Virus record (IMG/VR): IMGVR_UViG_3300035670_000140
Span: 1-64,000 of that record
DNA length: 64,000 nucleotides
DNA from: a virus
Strand: one strand, 5' to 3'
Shown here piece after piece: positions 22,983 through 33,219 of the stretch (within the stretch, counting starts at the first letter, position 1; every line of letters begins with the position of its first letter). The notes below the pieces were generated by a model, which saw only the letters and a list, made by a program, of their open reading frames with translations, ran no database searches and had not been told where the DNA came from. A program made the position numbers and the translations under genes.

Positions 22983-22991
22983 ATATAAATA
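22978..22991 (+). promoter_or_regulatory. double late promoter TATAAATATAAATA
   Basis: Two overlapping TATAAATA elements (22978-22985, 22984-22991), over the gp7 stop codon and 33 bases before gp8. Confidence 0.7.
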
Positions 22992-23023
22992 AATCAGACA
23001 AAACTTTTACAGAGAGATTTTCA

Positions 23024-24877
23024 ATGGCTGCTATTATCTCAGATAAATTTAGAATTTTTAATGCTACCCAGTTTCTTGAGTCGCTGTCTGAGGGTTCTTC
23101 CGACACTGGCGCTGAACGTACTAGAATGTATTTCTTCGTAGGTCGTCCCCAGCGTTGGGATGCTTACATTGAAATCTTCAATAAAAATGCTACTGCCTTT
23201 GTGGCAGGCAATGAAGTTTATGTAGGAGCTAATTATGCTTCTGCTACTTTCAAAGGAGTAATTAGAGAGGTTTACGAAAATTCTCTGTTACTTTATTCTA
23301 TTGGTCCAGCGACTAATTCTTCTCCTGCTGTTGGTTCTACCCTAAAAGGGTGGAATGGAACTGCTGACACTGGAGCAGAAGCAAGAACAGGTGTTTATCG
23401 CTATTCTACTGAAGACGTACCACCTGTTCCTCTCGATAACCAAACAGAAAAGTATGATATCTATGATGATATCATTGCTGCCAAGAGAATTACAACTGAT
23501 TTTGCTAGAGCTGTAATTCGTCGTTATAACTGGGATCCATCAGCAAACCCAATTTTTGATATGTGGAAACCTGATTACTCCTCTACTCCTGGTAGTGGTG
23601 GTCAGATTGGCAAACCTGCCGCTAATGGTGCTACCAACATTGCTGATGCTAAGTTCTATGTTCTAAATTCTCAGTACGAAGTATTCAAGTGTCTCTATAA
23701 CGGAGAAGATAAGGTTCCTGGTGGTGCTAACGTAACCAACGAACCAAAAACAACTCCTGCTGCTGGACAAGGAACATATTCAGGCGGTATCTTTAAAGAA
23801 GATCCTGGTTCAACTGGAGATTATATTTGGAAGTACATGTACACCATCCCAACTGATGATGTACTTCGCTTCCTTTCAACAGATTTCATGCCAATTGTTC
23901 TTCCTACTGATGCTACAAGAATTGCTACAGAAGCTATTGCTACTGCCGACCCAGATGCCGTTGATGTTGTTTATGTAGAAAATGTAGGAGCTAATCTTCC
24001 AAACGGCACTCATTACTCACCAATTCTGGGCGATGGAACTGGTGGTAAAGTAGAAATTGTTGTTTCTGGTGGTGCTATTACTTCAGCTACAGTTATTGAT
24101 AATGGTTCGGGATACACCTATGGTAGTATTGCCCTAAAGACTGGTGCTACAGTTGCTGGTGCTCCTTATGGTCTTTACAGTAATACTGGTCTCACATCAA
24201 GCGTTACTGTTGGTGCTACTGCTACTGGTGCTTTAGAAGTTATTATTCCTCCTCAGGGTGGACATGGTTCTAACTTTGAAGAAGAGCTTAATGCTAAGCG
24301 TGTCATGACAAACATTCGTTTGACATACGCTGAAGGATCTGGAGATTTCCCTGTTGATAACGACTTCCGTCGTATTGGTATTATCAAGGATCCATACGCT
24401 TATGGAACTACAACTTTTGCCACCACTTCAACATTGAATGGATTATATGCCATCAAGATCACTGGTGCTACAGCAGATTTCCAAATTGACGAAACAATTG
24501 AGCAAACAACTGCTAGTGGTGGCACTGCTTATGGTACTGTTGTTTCTTGGACATTAGATACTGGCAACCCAGGTCCTGGTGGTAGCGGTGTTCTTAAGTA
24601 CATCCAATCTCCTGCTCTACACACAGATGCTGGTGTTGTAAGACCTTTCGAAGCAAATGTTGCTAACGCTATTACTGGTGCTAACTCGCTTGCTTCTGGT
24701 ACTGTAAATACATCGGTAACTGGTGGAACAGTTCTCCAAGGTGTTGCTTTCAACTCTGGTCTAGCTACTCCAGAAATTGACAACAACTCTGGTGAGATCA
24801 TTTACGTTGAGAACAGAAGACTAATCACTCGTGCTGCTGACCAAATCGAAGATATCAAACTAGTTATCGAGTTCTGA
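23024..24877 (+). CDS. 8: baseplate wedge protein gp8 (617 aa)
   Basis: N-terminus SDKFRIFNATQFLESL with FFVGRPQRW matches T4 gp8 (SKFRTEKMLNF, GRSEPW), the middle has GDYIWKYMYTIPTDDVLRF (T4 GYVWEYLFEIP), and the C-terminus GEIIYVENRRLITRAADQIE matches T4 GEMIYMENRPPIIMAMDQTE. T4 gp8 is 334 aa and dimeric in the wedge. This one carries about 280 extra residues, including G-x-G-Y modules near 24050-24190 and a Gly/Thr-rich insert at 24410-24770. Ribosome site AGAGAG precedes ATG. Confidence 0.93.
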   Translation: MAAIISDKFRIFNATQFLESLSEGSSDTGAERTRMYFFVGRPQRWDAYIEIFNKNATAFVAGNEVYVGANYASATFKGVIREVYENSLLLYSIGPATNSSPAVGSTLKGWNGTADTGAEARTGVYRYSTEDVPPVPLDNQTEKYDIYDDIIAAKRITTDFARAVIRRYNWDPSANPIFDMWKPDYSSTPGSGGQIGKPAANGATNIADAKFYVLNSQYEVFKCLYNGEDKVPGGANVTNEPKTTPAAGQGTYSGGIFKEDPGSTGDYIWKYMYTIPTDDVLRFLSTDFMPIVLPTDATRIATEAIATADPDAVDVVYVENVGANLPNGTHYSPILGDGTGGKVEIVVSGGAITSATVIDNGSGYTYGSIALKTGATVAGAPYGLYSNTGLTSSVTVGATATGALEVIIPPQGGHGSNFEEELNAKRVMTNIRLTYAEGSGDFPVDNDFRRIGIIKDPYAYGTTTFATTSTLNGLYAIKITGATADFQIDETIEQTTASGGTAYGTVVSWTLDTGNPGPGGSGVLKYIQSPALHTDAGVVRPFEANVANAITGANSLASGTVNTSVTGGTVLQGVAFNSGLATPEIDNNSGEIIYVENRRLITRAADQIEDIKLVIEF

Positions 24878-24934
24878 TTTAGATTTTAACCATCTAAATA
24901 ATTCTACGATATACTAGTGTAATGGCGGAGTACG

Positions 24935-27900
24935 ATGCCACAGAAGACAAATCTTAATGTATCTCCTTATTATGATGATTTTGACGTAAATAAAAACTTT
25001 TATAAAGTTTTATTTCGTCCTGGATATTCGATTCAAACTAGAGAACTAACTTCTCTACAATCAATTCTCCAGAATCAAATTGAAAATCATGGTAGGTTTA
25101 CTTTTAAACAAGGTCAACAAGTAATCCCTGGTGAAGTTGGTTTAAACACCAAACTTGATTACGTTAAGTTGTCTTCTGTGTCTGAGGTGGCTGTTAGTGA
25201 AAACGGTCAGGTTGTATACAAAAAATATGACATTAAACAACTAGTAGACACTCAATTACAAGGACTTAACTCTGGTGTTATTGGTCAAGTAATTGGAGCA
25301 GAATACGGTTCAGAAACTGAAGCTGATATTCTGTTTGTAAAGTACACTACTAGTGGTAATGCTAATAATGAATCCACCTTCAGACAGGGAGAAACTCTGG
25401 AGGTGGTAAATGGTATTAATACTCCATTGCTGGTTGTTGGAACCGATGGTAGCGTTCTCCCAACTAGCGTTAACGTAACCGATCCTATCACAGGAGCAGT
25501 AGCTACTATTCAAAGCCCAGCGATGGGATATGCTACTGCTGCTGAAGTACAAGAAGGTGTGTATTTTGTCAATGGATTTTTTGTTAGAAACAGAAAACAA
25601 CTTTTAATTATTGACAAATACTATAATAAAGCATCAGCAAAAGTTGGATTTGTTATCGAAGAAAACATTGTCACTCCAGAAGAAGACGCTTCTCTGTATG
25701 ATAATGCTAGAGGATTTTCCAATGCTTCTGCTCCTGGTGCTCACAGATTAAGCATTGATCTTGTTTTAAAAAGATATGATTATAATGCTACTACAGATAA
25801 AAACTTTATCCAACTTTTACAAGTTAATAAAGGTGTAGCAGAAAAGCAAGTAAGAGCAGCAGATTACACTCTTCTCGAAGAAACTTTAGCTAGAAGAACT
25901 TATGACGAATCTGGTGACTATGTAGTAGATGATTTTAATTTTGATATTAGAGAGTATTATCAGAAAAATGGAAATGGTGGATTATATAGTCTAAATTCGG
26001 AAACTGGTTTAGTCAATATCTATTCGCCAGTTGAAGCAGATAATAAAATGATTCTAGGCGTCAGTGCTGGTAAAGCATATGTCAAGGGTTATGAAATTGT
26101 AAATAAAGAAACTAAGTCTTTAGAGGTTGATAAAGGAAGAGATACTCTAACAAGAGATAACGCAACTCTAAAAACCAAAGGACTTCCAGAATTCAATATA
26201 ACCAACGTTTATGGTAGTGTACCATTGAATACCGTTGGTGATGAATTAACTGGATATCCAACAGTAACACTCAATAGTGTTTTTAATGATGGAACTATTG
26301 GATTTTCTGGATTACAACCAGCAGATTATTTTAGAACAACTGTTAATAGAAGATCACAATCGTTCCAGTTAAAGCAAGCGATTAAAACAATCTATGTTCA
26401 AGTAATTAACGAGCAACCAACACAAACTACTCAGTTACCAGATACAGTTTGGTTTGTCACAACAAGAGGAACAGGAACTGTAGAAGGAAAAAGTGCTGTA
26501 GTAATTAGTAAAGCAATTGTTAATAGACCAGAAGTTAGTGTTGTTAGCACAGCTGTATTTGCTGAATTAACAATTCTTGGTGATAAAGCAGTATTGGATA
26601 AATTTATCACAGAATATGATTCTGGAGAAACTGATTTAAGAAGATATATCTACACAACAGAATCTGGAGTAGAAACATCTACAGACCCATATGGATTCAT
26701 TGTAGATTACAATAGCAGCATTACTCCTATTGTTGGTGTTGCTAAACCAAAAAATTTAAGACTTCTAAGCAGAGGATCTGGATTTAATCCCGATACTGAT
26801 ATTGTTATTTCTAGAGGTAGAACTGGTACAAATCAACCATATAATGCTACCTTTGGATTTACATATTTTAATCCCGTTTTCTTTACCAAAATTCAATTAG
26901 AGAAAGAAATTGAAATTGGAACTTTTGAAAATGGAAAATATATCTTTGGTAGAGAAAGCAAAGCATATGGTGTTATCGAAAATGATAGCACTGGAAATTT
27001 TAGTGGTGTTTCTACACTTTTTGTAACTACCCTTTCTGGTAAATTTATTCCTGGAGAAACCATTATTGATGAAGCAAATAATGCTATCAAGATTGCTAAA
27101 GAAAATACAATTTCTCACTTCACTGTAAACAAGAGAGGTAGCAGCTACAACAGTACATCTGACATTGTAATCAATGGCGTAACTTTTGATCAATCAAAAA
27201 TTGAAGTTACATTATATGGTGGTTCTGTAGCAAAAGTTATTGTCAAGAATAGAAGTGCTGTACAAACTGTATATTCAAACCCACCTTCAGTTACATTTAC
27301 TACAGAAACTTCATCACAGTCAGATAAAGCAGTAGTAACTCCAGTTCTTTTTAAAGATACTGTTATTACTTACACACCACAGAACGTAAAATCATTTGCT
27401 TCAACTTTTAATAATTATAAGTTTACTGCTGATATTGATTTCACTTCAACATCTTATGCTACATACACTCAAATCAGTGACTTTACTTTCTTTGGATCAA
27501 AAGGTTCTAAGTATATTGAATGTAATGGATTTGGCGCTGATCTAACTGGTGAACTAGTTCAAGGAGACATCATTCAATTTACCGATGCTAATAACGATGT
27601 TATCAAGTGTATTGTTCAAAGCGTAACATCACCATCTGGTATCGAAAAATCAAGAATTTATCTTGACTACGCTCTACCAGCAAATGTTTCTAATGCTACC
27701 ATTATTAGGCTTCGTCCAAGAATTTCTAATACATCAGCAACACTAGTATTTCCAACAGGAAGTAAGCAAGTGGCGTCACTGGTTAGTGATACAAGCAATA
27801 CCAAGTTTAAGTATCACGCTAGAAAAGATTTTATCACTGATATGTCTGCTAGTGGTGGTAATATTACTTTCACTGCCCAACTTCCAGTTGGTACTCAAAA

Positions 27901-30900
27901 GTTCGTAGGATTTAATGAGGAAAATTTCTTGGTTACCGTTTTAAGCAAAGGTTCTTCAACCGTTGTCAATAATGGTGATATTGTTTATATCGATCCCAGA
28001 TACATTGAAGTTGAAGAATCTTTAGTTAGTGCCAATGAAGTAACAGCTGGCGCTCTTAGAATTAAGAATCTTCCAACAAGCTATTTTGGTACTATTTTAG
28101 ATAGCAATTATCCAACACTTAAGTTAACCGCTACTGTCGAAATTGACAAAGCGAGACCAAGATTAAAAACATCAATTACCAATAAGAGAGTTATTGTTAT
28201 TCCTAGTGGAGATAGAGTTATTCCACTTAGAGGTCAAGATTACGATTCTGATATTATCGAAACATTCTCATACTCGGATGTTTACAAATTAAGATATGTT
28301 TATGAAGGAACTACCACCAATCCTCCAGTTGTAGATAATGCTGGAAACCTAGTTAGTGGTACTGATGTAACATACAAGTATAATTTTGATGATGGACAAA
28401 GAGACACATATTATGATGTTTCTAGAATTGTTTTAAAACCAGGATTCGATGCTCCATCTGGACAACTAGTAATTGCTTTTGATTATTTCGAGCATTCTCA
28501 AGGAGATTTCTGTACAGTAGATTCTTATCTACATGAAGCAGGAGTTCCAGCAGAAGAGATTCCATTATTCAACTCATCGGTGAATGGAATTATTTCTTTG
28601 AGAGATTGTATTGATTTCAGACCAAAGGTAGATGGTAATTCAACTATTACTGGTTTCCAAGATCAATCTATTGTGTCACTATTTGATACAACAGATTATG
28701 TGACATTTGTGGGAACAGGTGGTATTCCTACATTGACACCAGCTCCAGATTTTAATCTGCCATTTACTATGACATTTAGTGAAAAGCAGTATTTGGATCG
28801 TATTGATGGATTATTCCTCACAAAGAAAGGTGAGTTTATTGTAAAAAAAGGAAACTCTTCTCTCAATCCATCAAAACCAGAATCAGTTGATGATGCTGTA
28901 GCTCTATGCTATCTACATATTCCTGCTTATACTAAGAGCAGCAAAGATGTACGTATTATTCCTGTGGATAATCGTAGATACACAATGAGGGATATTGGTA
29001 AACTTGAGAAGCGTATTGAACGTCTTGAGTATTACACAACACTCAGCATTCTTGAACAGCAAGCACTAAACATGCAAGTAAAGAATGAGATTGGTTTGGA
29101 TAGATTCAAGAGTGGTTTCTTAGTTGATAATTTTGAAACACATAAAGTAGGAAATCTTAAGTCAGTTGATTATAAGTGTGCTATTGATACCCAACAATCT
29201 GTATTAAGACCTCAGGCAAAAGAAGATAGTTTTGCTTTAAAAGAAATTAATACTAGAGAAGATCAAAGAGTTGTTGCTGGATATAGAGTAAATGATAATG
29301 TAGTGACATTGCCATTTACAAATGTTGTTCTATTGAGCAACCAAAATGCCACAACTACTATTAATCCAAATCCATTTGTTGTCATCCAATATGTTGGAGA
29401 ATCTATTATTTCTCCACAGCAAGATTCTTGGTATGATCAATCAGTTGCTCCTTTAGTTGTAGACTCCAATACAAAGATTAATTCTATTTTCTTGGCTAAG
29501 CAAGATAGCAATATTCAAGATGCTTATTCAAGTATCTATAATTCATTTATCGTAAACTGGGTTGGCATCAATCAGGTATTTGGAAATATTGAATCGTTTG
29601 CTAATATAAACAGTGAAGATATCGAATCAACTGTACAGTCTGCTTCGGTAGCTAGTTCTTCAAATGTAAGTCCACAAAATAACGAAGTTGGTAAAGGCAT
29701 AGCAACAAAAACAATTGATGAGAAGAAAGTTGCTAGTTCTATTCAATTCTTTGCTAGATCAACACCAGTTAAGTTTATCATTAATAGACTAAAACCAAAT
29801 ACAAAAGTTTATGTCTTTATGGAAGGCAGAGACATTAATTCGTGGATCATTCCTGATACAAGATTTACTGGCGTTGCTGCTAATAGTCTATCTACATTTG
29901 GTTCTTCTTTAGTTACTGATTCAAATGGTAACCTCAGTGGTTTAATTTTGATTCCTGCTGGATTACCTCCAGTTCCAAATAGTCCTTGGACTGGTAATGT
30001 AGATACTGTAAATTATGATGAAGGTAAAGAAGAAGTAAGATTTACTACTGGCGTCAAGACAATTAGATTTACTTCAAGTTCTACTGATGAGACTAAAGAT
30101 AATGTTGATACATATGCTGAAGTTAAGTTCTATGCTACTGGTTTGATTCCAGCAAATCCACCTAGCATCACTTCAACATCAGCTGCTTTCTTCAAGTCAA
30201 ATGAAGGTGTACAGTTAGTTGACAGTAATACAGATAATCCAGTTAAACCAAACCCACTTGCTCAAACATTCAAGGTTGAAAACTTTGAAGGTGGTGTTAT
30301 GGTCACTGGAGTCGATCTTTTCTTTAAGAAAAAGAGTTCAAATATTCCTATTAGAGCATACTTAACAGACACTGTTTCTGGAAAGCCTGGTAAGAATATT
30401 ATTCCTGGCACTCAAATTTCCCTAACACCAGAAACATACTTAAGAGTATATGTTACTGGTGAAAGCGAAACAATTACACTGTCAAGGGGCGAATTAGTTA
30501 CTGGAAAGAACTCAAATGCTTCTGGCCCAATTGATAAAGTTTTTGATGGTAATAATGTTAGAGTTGGTGATGATTCTAGCACAACATTTACATTAAACAA
30601 AGAGCAAGTATATACTCTTGTTTTAAACAACCACAATGGCAATTCTTTCTTGGCAAATGAACTGCTCACTATTCAATCAGTAACCACATTCAATGCTACC
30701 AATAACACCAACGTTGGTGTCTTTATTGCTAAAGACTCTGGCAAAGTTGTTGATTTGAGAATTTCCAGTGTTGGTAGCAATTACGAAACAGCATCTATTA
30801 CAATCGAAAGTCCACAGCTACCAGGAGGATCTGCTGCTACTGGATCTATCAATGTCTCTGGAGGAAAGGTCTACAACGCCGAGATATCGCTCTCTGGTCG

Positions 30901-33016
30901 TGGTTATACAGAACCGCCATCAGTAGTCATCAAAGGCGTTGGAACAGGCGCTGCTGGCGCTGTGATCGAGTCTGTGCTTGAGATAGATACTCCTGCTGTA
31001 AGAATGGGTGTTGCTACCGATGTAGAAGGTGTAATTGAGTCAACTACTCCAACTAGATTTAATTTCAGACATCCAGTTTACCTACAGAATAATTCAGAAT
31101 ATGCTTTAGCAATCGAAACTGATTCGATTGAGTATGAACTATGGACATCAAAATTAGGCGAGATCGAGATTTCCACTAGCAATGTTGTTACTACTCAACC
31201 TGGATTGGGTTCTGTTTATAAGTCACAAAATACAGATAACTGGACTGAAGACTTATTTGAAGATATTAAGTTTACTTTATATCGTGCTGAGTTTGATATC
31301 AGCAAAGAAGCTGAATTAGAAGTTACCAATGAAAATCTTGGTTATGAACTCTTGAATATTTCCCCATTCGAGACCAGTGTTCGTTCAGCAACAAATGCTA
31401 CTTCACCATTGTTCAAGAACAATAATTCTATTATCAAAGTCAACCACAGAGATAATGGATTTGAAGATTCTGGTAAGTCTTATGTATTCTTTAGAAATGC
31501 TGAAGATATTGGTGGTATCTCAAATGTTATTCTCAACGGAACTCTTTTTAAAGTAACTAATGGTGGTATTGATTTTTATAATATTGCTTCGCCAAATAAT
31601 GCTGGATCTAGTGTTCTTGGTGGAGGAAGCAAAGTCTTAGCTTCATATAACAGAAAGTATGAAAAACTATATGCTCAAGTTCCATATCTACAACTAGATG
31701 GCACAAAGATTGATTCGTTTGTTTATACAACAAATGTAGTTCCTGTAGATTCCAAAACTACAAATTATACTTCATATTCTGTAGAAGATTATGAAAAAAC
31801 ATTTTTGAATGAAGAGCACTTCTTTACAAATCAAAAAATGATTGCTTCAAGAATTAACCAAACAATTAATGGTTTACAAAATTCATTGAAGTATAAGTTC
31901 AGACTATCATCAACAAATTCAACTTTATCACCAGTAATTGATTTAAGAACTGCTACCGTAAAGACAGTTACAAACAGAGTTGAGAATGCTACTGGTTATG
32001 AAAATCGTTACGGAAAGAGAGATCAAATTTTAACATTCCAACCACTTTATATCTTAACTCTATCTGTAAGCGGTTCTAATGCTGCTCAAGTTGATGAGAA
32101 TAAGAGTTTAGTCGGTAGCTTGTCTAAGGCAGAGGGATTTATTACAAACTATGCTAATAATGATGCTACCATTAGACTAAGAACACAAACTCCATTCCAG
32201 CAAGGAGAATCGCTAAGTCTATATGATGAGCAAGGTGTTTTGATTGAATCTGTAGCAATCCAGATTACAGCAATTCAAGAAATTGAGTTTAATTTCAGCA
32301 AGGGATCAAACGTCATTGCTTATTACCCACAAGACACCGATGTTAATTATTCCAATAAGATTAACGGTAAAGTAGTTCTGTGGGATGCTGAAGATAAGAT
32401 TCTTATTATTGAGAATTCTTATTCTCCGATTAATAATAATTATACAGCTACGACTACTAGTGATGTAGTTTATGCCAGAGATCCTGAAGCGGCAGAACAG
32501 CAACCAGATATCTTTAGGGTTGGCGATGTTGTTCAATCAACTGGAGATGATGATCCTATTTTTGTTGAAATTAATACAATGGACTTTACTACTGGCATTG
32601 ATTATGTTTCAGAAACAGACGCTTCAAATAGTTCTTCTGTTGCTAAGTATGTAACTAAAGAAATTTCAATCAATAATCCAGGAACTTCAATTGATGTAAG
32701 AACTACTGTAAATCTAACTGATGTAAAAAACATTAAAGTATTCTATAAGATTAGAGAAGCATCCAGTGCTGTAAACTTTGAAGATATTAACTGGGTTCCA
32801 TTTAATGTAGATGGAAATCCAAATAATGATGATTTGGCAACACCTACCAATTCAATTTCTGGTCAGTTTGAAAAGCAATCTGATTACCAAGAACTAATTT
32901 ATAACGTTTCAAATCTTCCTCAGTTTACTTCTTTTGCTGTTAAGATTATCATGAAAACAGATAATCCTTCATATGTTCCAAAAATCCAAGATCTTCGTGC
33001 TGTAGCTTCATACTAA
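24935..33016 (+). CDS. giant DUF4815-type baseplate/tail structural protein (2693 aa)
   Basis: N-terminus NLNVSPYYDDFDVNKNFYKV then FRPGYSIQTRELTSLQSIL and GQQVIPGEVGLN is the DUF4815-type start of a large structural protein conserved after gp8 in T4-like cyanophages. Further blocks: a helical insert at about 28,990-29,070 (KLEKRIERLEYYTTLSILEQ), adhesin-like beta domains, and a G-x-G-Y module at 30,760-30,980 with clearly higher GC than its surroundings. A gp9/gp11-like peripheral baseplate role is inferred from position, not from sequence. Nothing enzymatic seen. Confidence 0.75.
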   Translation: MPQKTNLNVSPYYDDFDVNKNFYKVLFRPGYSIQTRELTSLQSILQNQIENHGRFTFKQGQQVIPGEVGLNTKLDYVKLSSVSEVAVSENGQVVYKKYDIKQLVDTQLQGLNSGVIGQVIGAEYGSETEADILFVKYTTSGNANNESTFRQGETLEVVNGINTPLLVVGTDGSVLPTSVNVTDPITGAVATIQSPAMGYATAAEVQEGVYFVNGFFVRNRKQLLIIDKYYNKASAKVGFVIEENIVTPEEDASLYDNARGFSNASAPGAHRLSIDLVLKRYDYNATTDKNFIQLLQVNKGVAEKQVRAADYTLLEETLARRTYDESGDYVVDDFNFDIREYYQKNGNGGLYSLNSETGLVNIYSPVEADNKMILGVSAGKAYVKGYEIVNKETKSLEVDKGRDTLTRDNATLKTKGLPEFNITNVYGSVPLNTVGDELTGYPTVTLNSVFNDGTIGFSGLQPADYFRTTVNRRSQSFQLKQAIKTIYVQVINEQPTQTTQLPDTVWFVTTRGTGTVEGKSAVVISKAIVNRPEVSVVSTAVFAELTILGDKAVLDKFITEYDSGETDLRRYIYTTESGVETSTDPYGFIVDYNSSITPIVGVAKPKNLRLLSRGSGFNPDTDIVISRGRTGTNQPYNATFGFTYFNPVFFTKIQLEKEIEIGTFENGKYIFGRESKAYGVIENDSTGNFSGVSTLFVTTLSGKFIPGETIIDEANNAIKIAKENTISHFTVNKRGSSYNSTSDIVINGVTFDQSKIEVTLYGGSVAKVIVKNRSAVQTVYSNPPSVTFTTETSSQSDKAVVTPVLFKDTVITYTPQNVKSFASTFNNYKFTADIDFTSTSYATYTQISDFTFFGSKGSKYIECNGFGADLTGELVQGDIIQFTDANNDVIKCIVQSVTSPSGIEKSRIYLDYALPANVSNATIIRLRPRISNTSATLVFPTGSKQVASLVSDTSNTKFKYHARKDFITDMSASGGNITFTAQLPVGTQKFVGFNEENFLVTVLSKGSSTVVNNGDIVYIDPRYIEVEESLVSANEVTAGALRIKNLPTSYFGTILDSNYPTLKLTATVEIDKARPRLKTSITNKRVIVIPSGDRVIPLRGQDYDSDIIETFSYSDVYKLRYVYEGTTTNPPVVDNAGNLVSGTDVTYKYNFDDGQRDTYYDVSRIVLKPGFDAPSGQLVIAFDYFEHSQGDFCTVDSYLHEAGVPAEEIPLFNSSVNGIISLRDCIDFRPKVDGNSTITGFQDQSIVSLFDTTDYVTFVGTGGIPTLTPAPDFNLPFTMTFSEKQYLDRIDGLFLTKKGEFIVKKGNSSLNPSKPESVDDAVALCYLHIPAYTKSSKDVRIIPVDNRRYTMRDIGKLEKRIERLEYYTTLSILEQQALNMQVKNEIGLDRFKSGFLVDNFETHKVGNLKSVDYKCAIDTQQSVLRPQAKEDSFALKEINTREDQRVVAGYRVNDNVVTLPFTNVVLLSNQNATTTINPNPFVVIQYVGESIISPQQDSWYDQSVAPLVVDSNTKINSIFLAKQDSNIQDAYSSIYNSFIVNWVGINQVFGNIESFANINSEDIESTVQSASVASSSNVSPQNNEVGKGIATKTIDEKKVASSIQFFARSTPVKFIINRLKPNTKVYVFMEGRDINSWIIPDTRFTGVAANSLSTFGSSLVTDSNGNLSGLILIPAGLPPVPNSPWTGNVDTVNYDEGKEEVRFTTGVKTIRFTSSSTDETKDNVDTYAEVKFYATGLIPANPPSITSTSAAFFKSNEGVQLVDSNTDNPVKPNPLAQTFKVENFEGGVMVTGVDLFFKKKSSNIPIRAYLTDTVSGKPGKNIIPGTQISLTPETYLRVYVTGESETITLSRGELVTGKNSNASGPIDKVFDGNNVRVGDDSSTTFTLNKEQVYTLVLNNHNGNSFLANELLTIQSVTTFNATNNTNVGVFIAKDSGKVVDLRISSVGSNYETASITIESPQLPGGSAATGSINVSGGKVYNAEISLSGRGYTEPPSVVIKGVGTGAAGAVIESVLEIDTPAVRMGVATDVEGVIESTTPTRFNFRHPVYLQNNSEYALAIETDSIEYELWTSKLGEIEISTSNVVTTQPGLGSVYKSQNTDNWTEDLFEDIKFTLYRAEFDISKEAELEVTNENLGYELLNISPFETSVRSATNATSPLFKNNNSIIKVNHRDNGFEDSGKSYVFFRNAEDIGGISNVILNGTLFKVTNGGIDFYNIASPNNAGSSVLGGGSKVLASYNRKYEKLYAQVPYLQLDGTKIDSFVYTTNVVPVDSKTTNYTSYSVEDYEKTFLNEEHFFTNQKMIASRINQTINGLQNSLKYKFRLSSTNSTLSPVIDLRTATVKTVTNRVENATGYENRYGKRDQILTFQPLYILTLSVSGSNAAQVDENKSLVGSLSKAEGFITNYANNDATIRLRTQTPFQQGESLSLYDEQGVLIESVAIQITAIQEIEFNFSKGSNVIAYYPQDTDVNYSNKINGKVVLWDAEDKILIIENSYSPINNNYTATTTSDVVYARDPEAAEQQPDIFRVGDVVQSTGDDDPIFVEINTMDFTTGIDYVSETDASNSSSVAKYVTKEISINNPGTSIDVRTTVNLTDVKNIKVFYKIREASSAVNFEDINWVPFNVDGNPNNDDLATPTNSISGQFEKQSDYQELIYNVSNLPQFTSFAVKIIMKTDNPSYVPKIQDLRAVASY

Positions 33017-33219
33017 TGAATAGATATCTAAAAGTCGAGGGACATGAAAATCTGGTTCGTGATGTTAATACTGGAGCGATTATTAATAGAGAAAAGCACG
33101 TTTCTAAAAATTTTACCAACACATTTAATAATGTACTTCACGACATAAATACTTTGAAGGAAGAAATATCTGAAATTAAACAGCTTCTTAGAGAGATAGT
33201 AAGAAATGGCAGTTCTTAG
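33016..33219 (+). CDS. small conserved cyanophage protein (67 aa), KVEGHENLVRD type
   Basis: Starts at the TAATG overlap with the giant protein. MNRYLKVEGHENLVRDVNTG then AIINREKHV and a C-terminal coiled coil (LKEEISEIKQLLREIV). I know this short protein from the late genes of T4-like phages, where its role is not set. It overlaps the next start by 14 bases. Confidence 0.7.
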   Translation: MNRYLKVEGHENLVRDVNTGAIINREKHVSKNFTNTFNNVLHDINTLKEEISEIKQLLREIVRNGSS

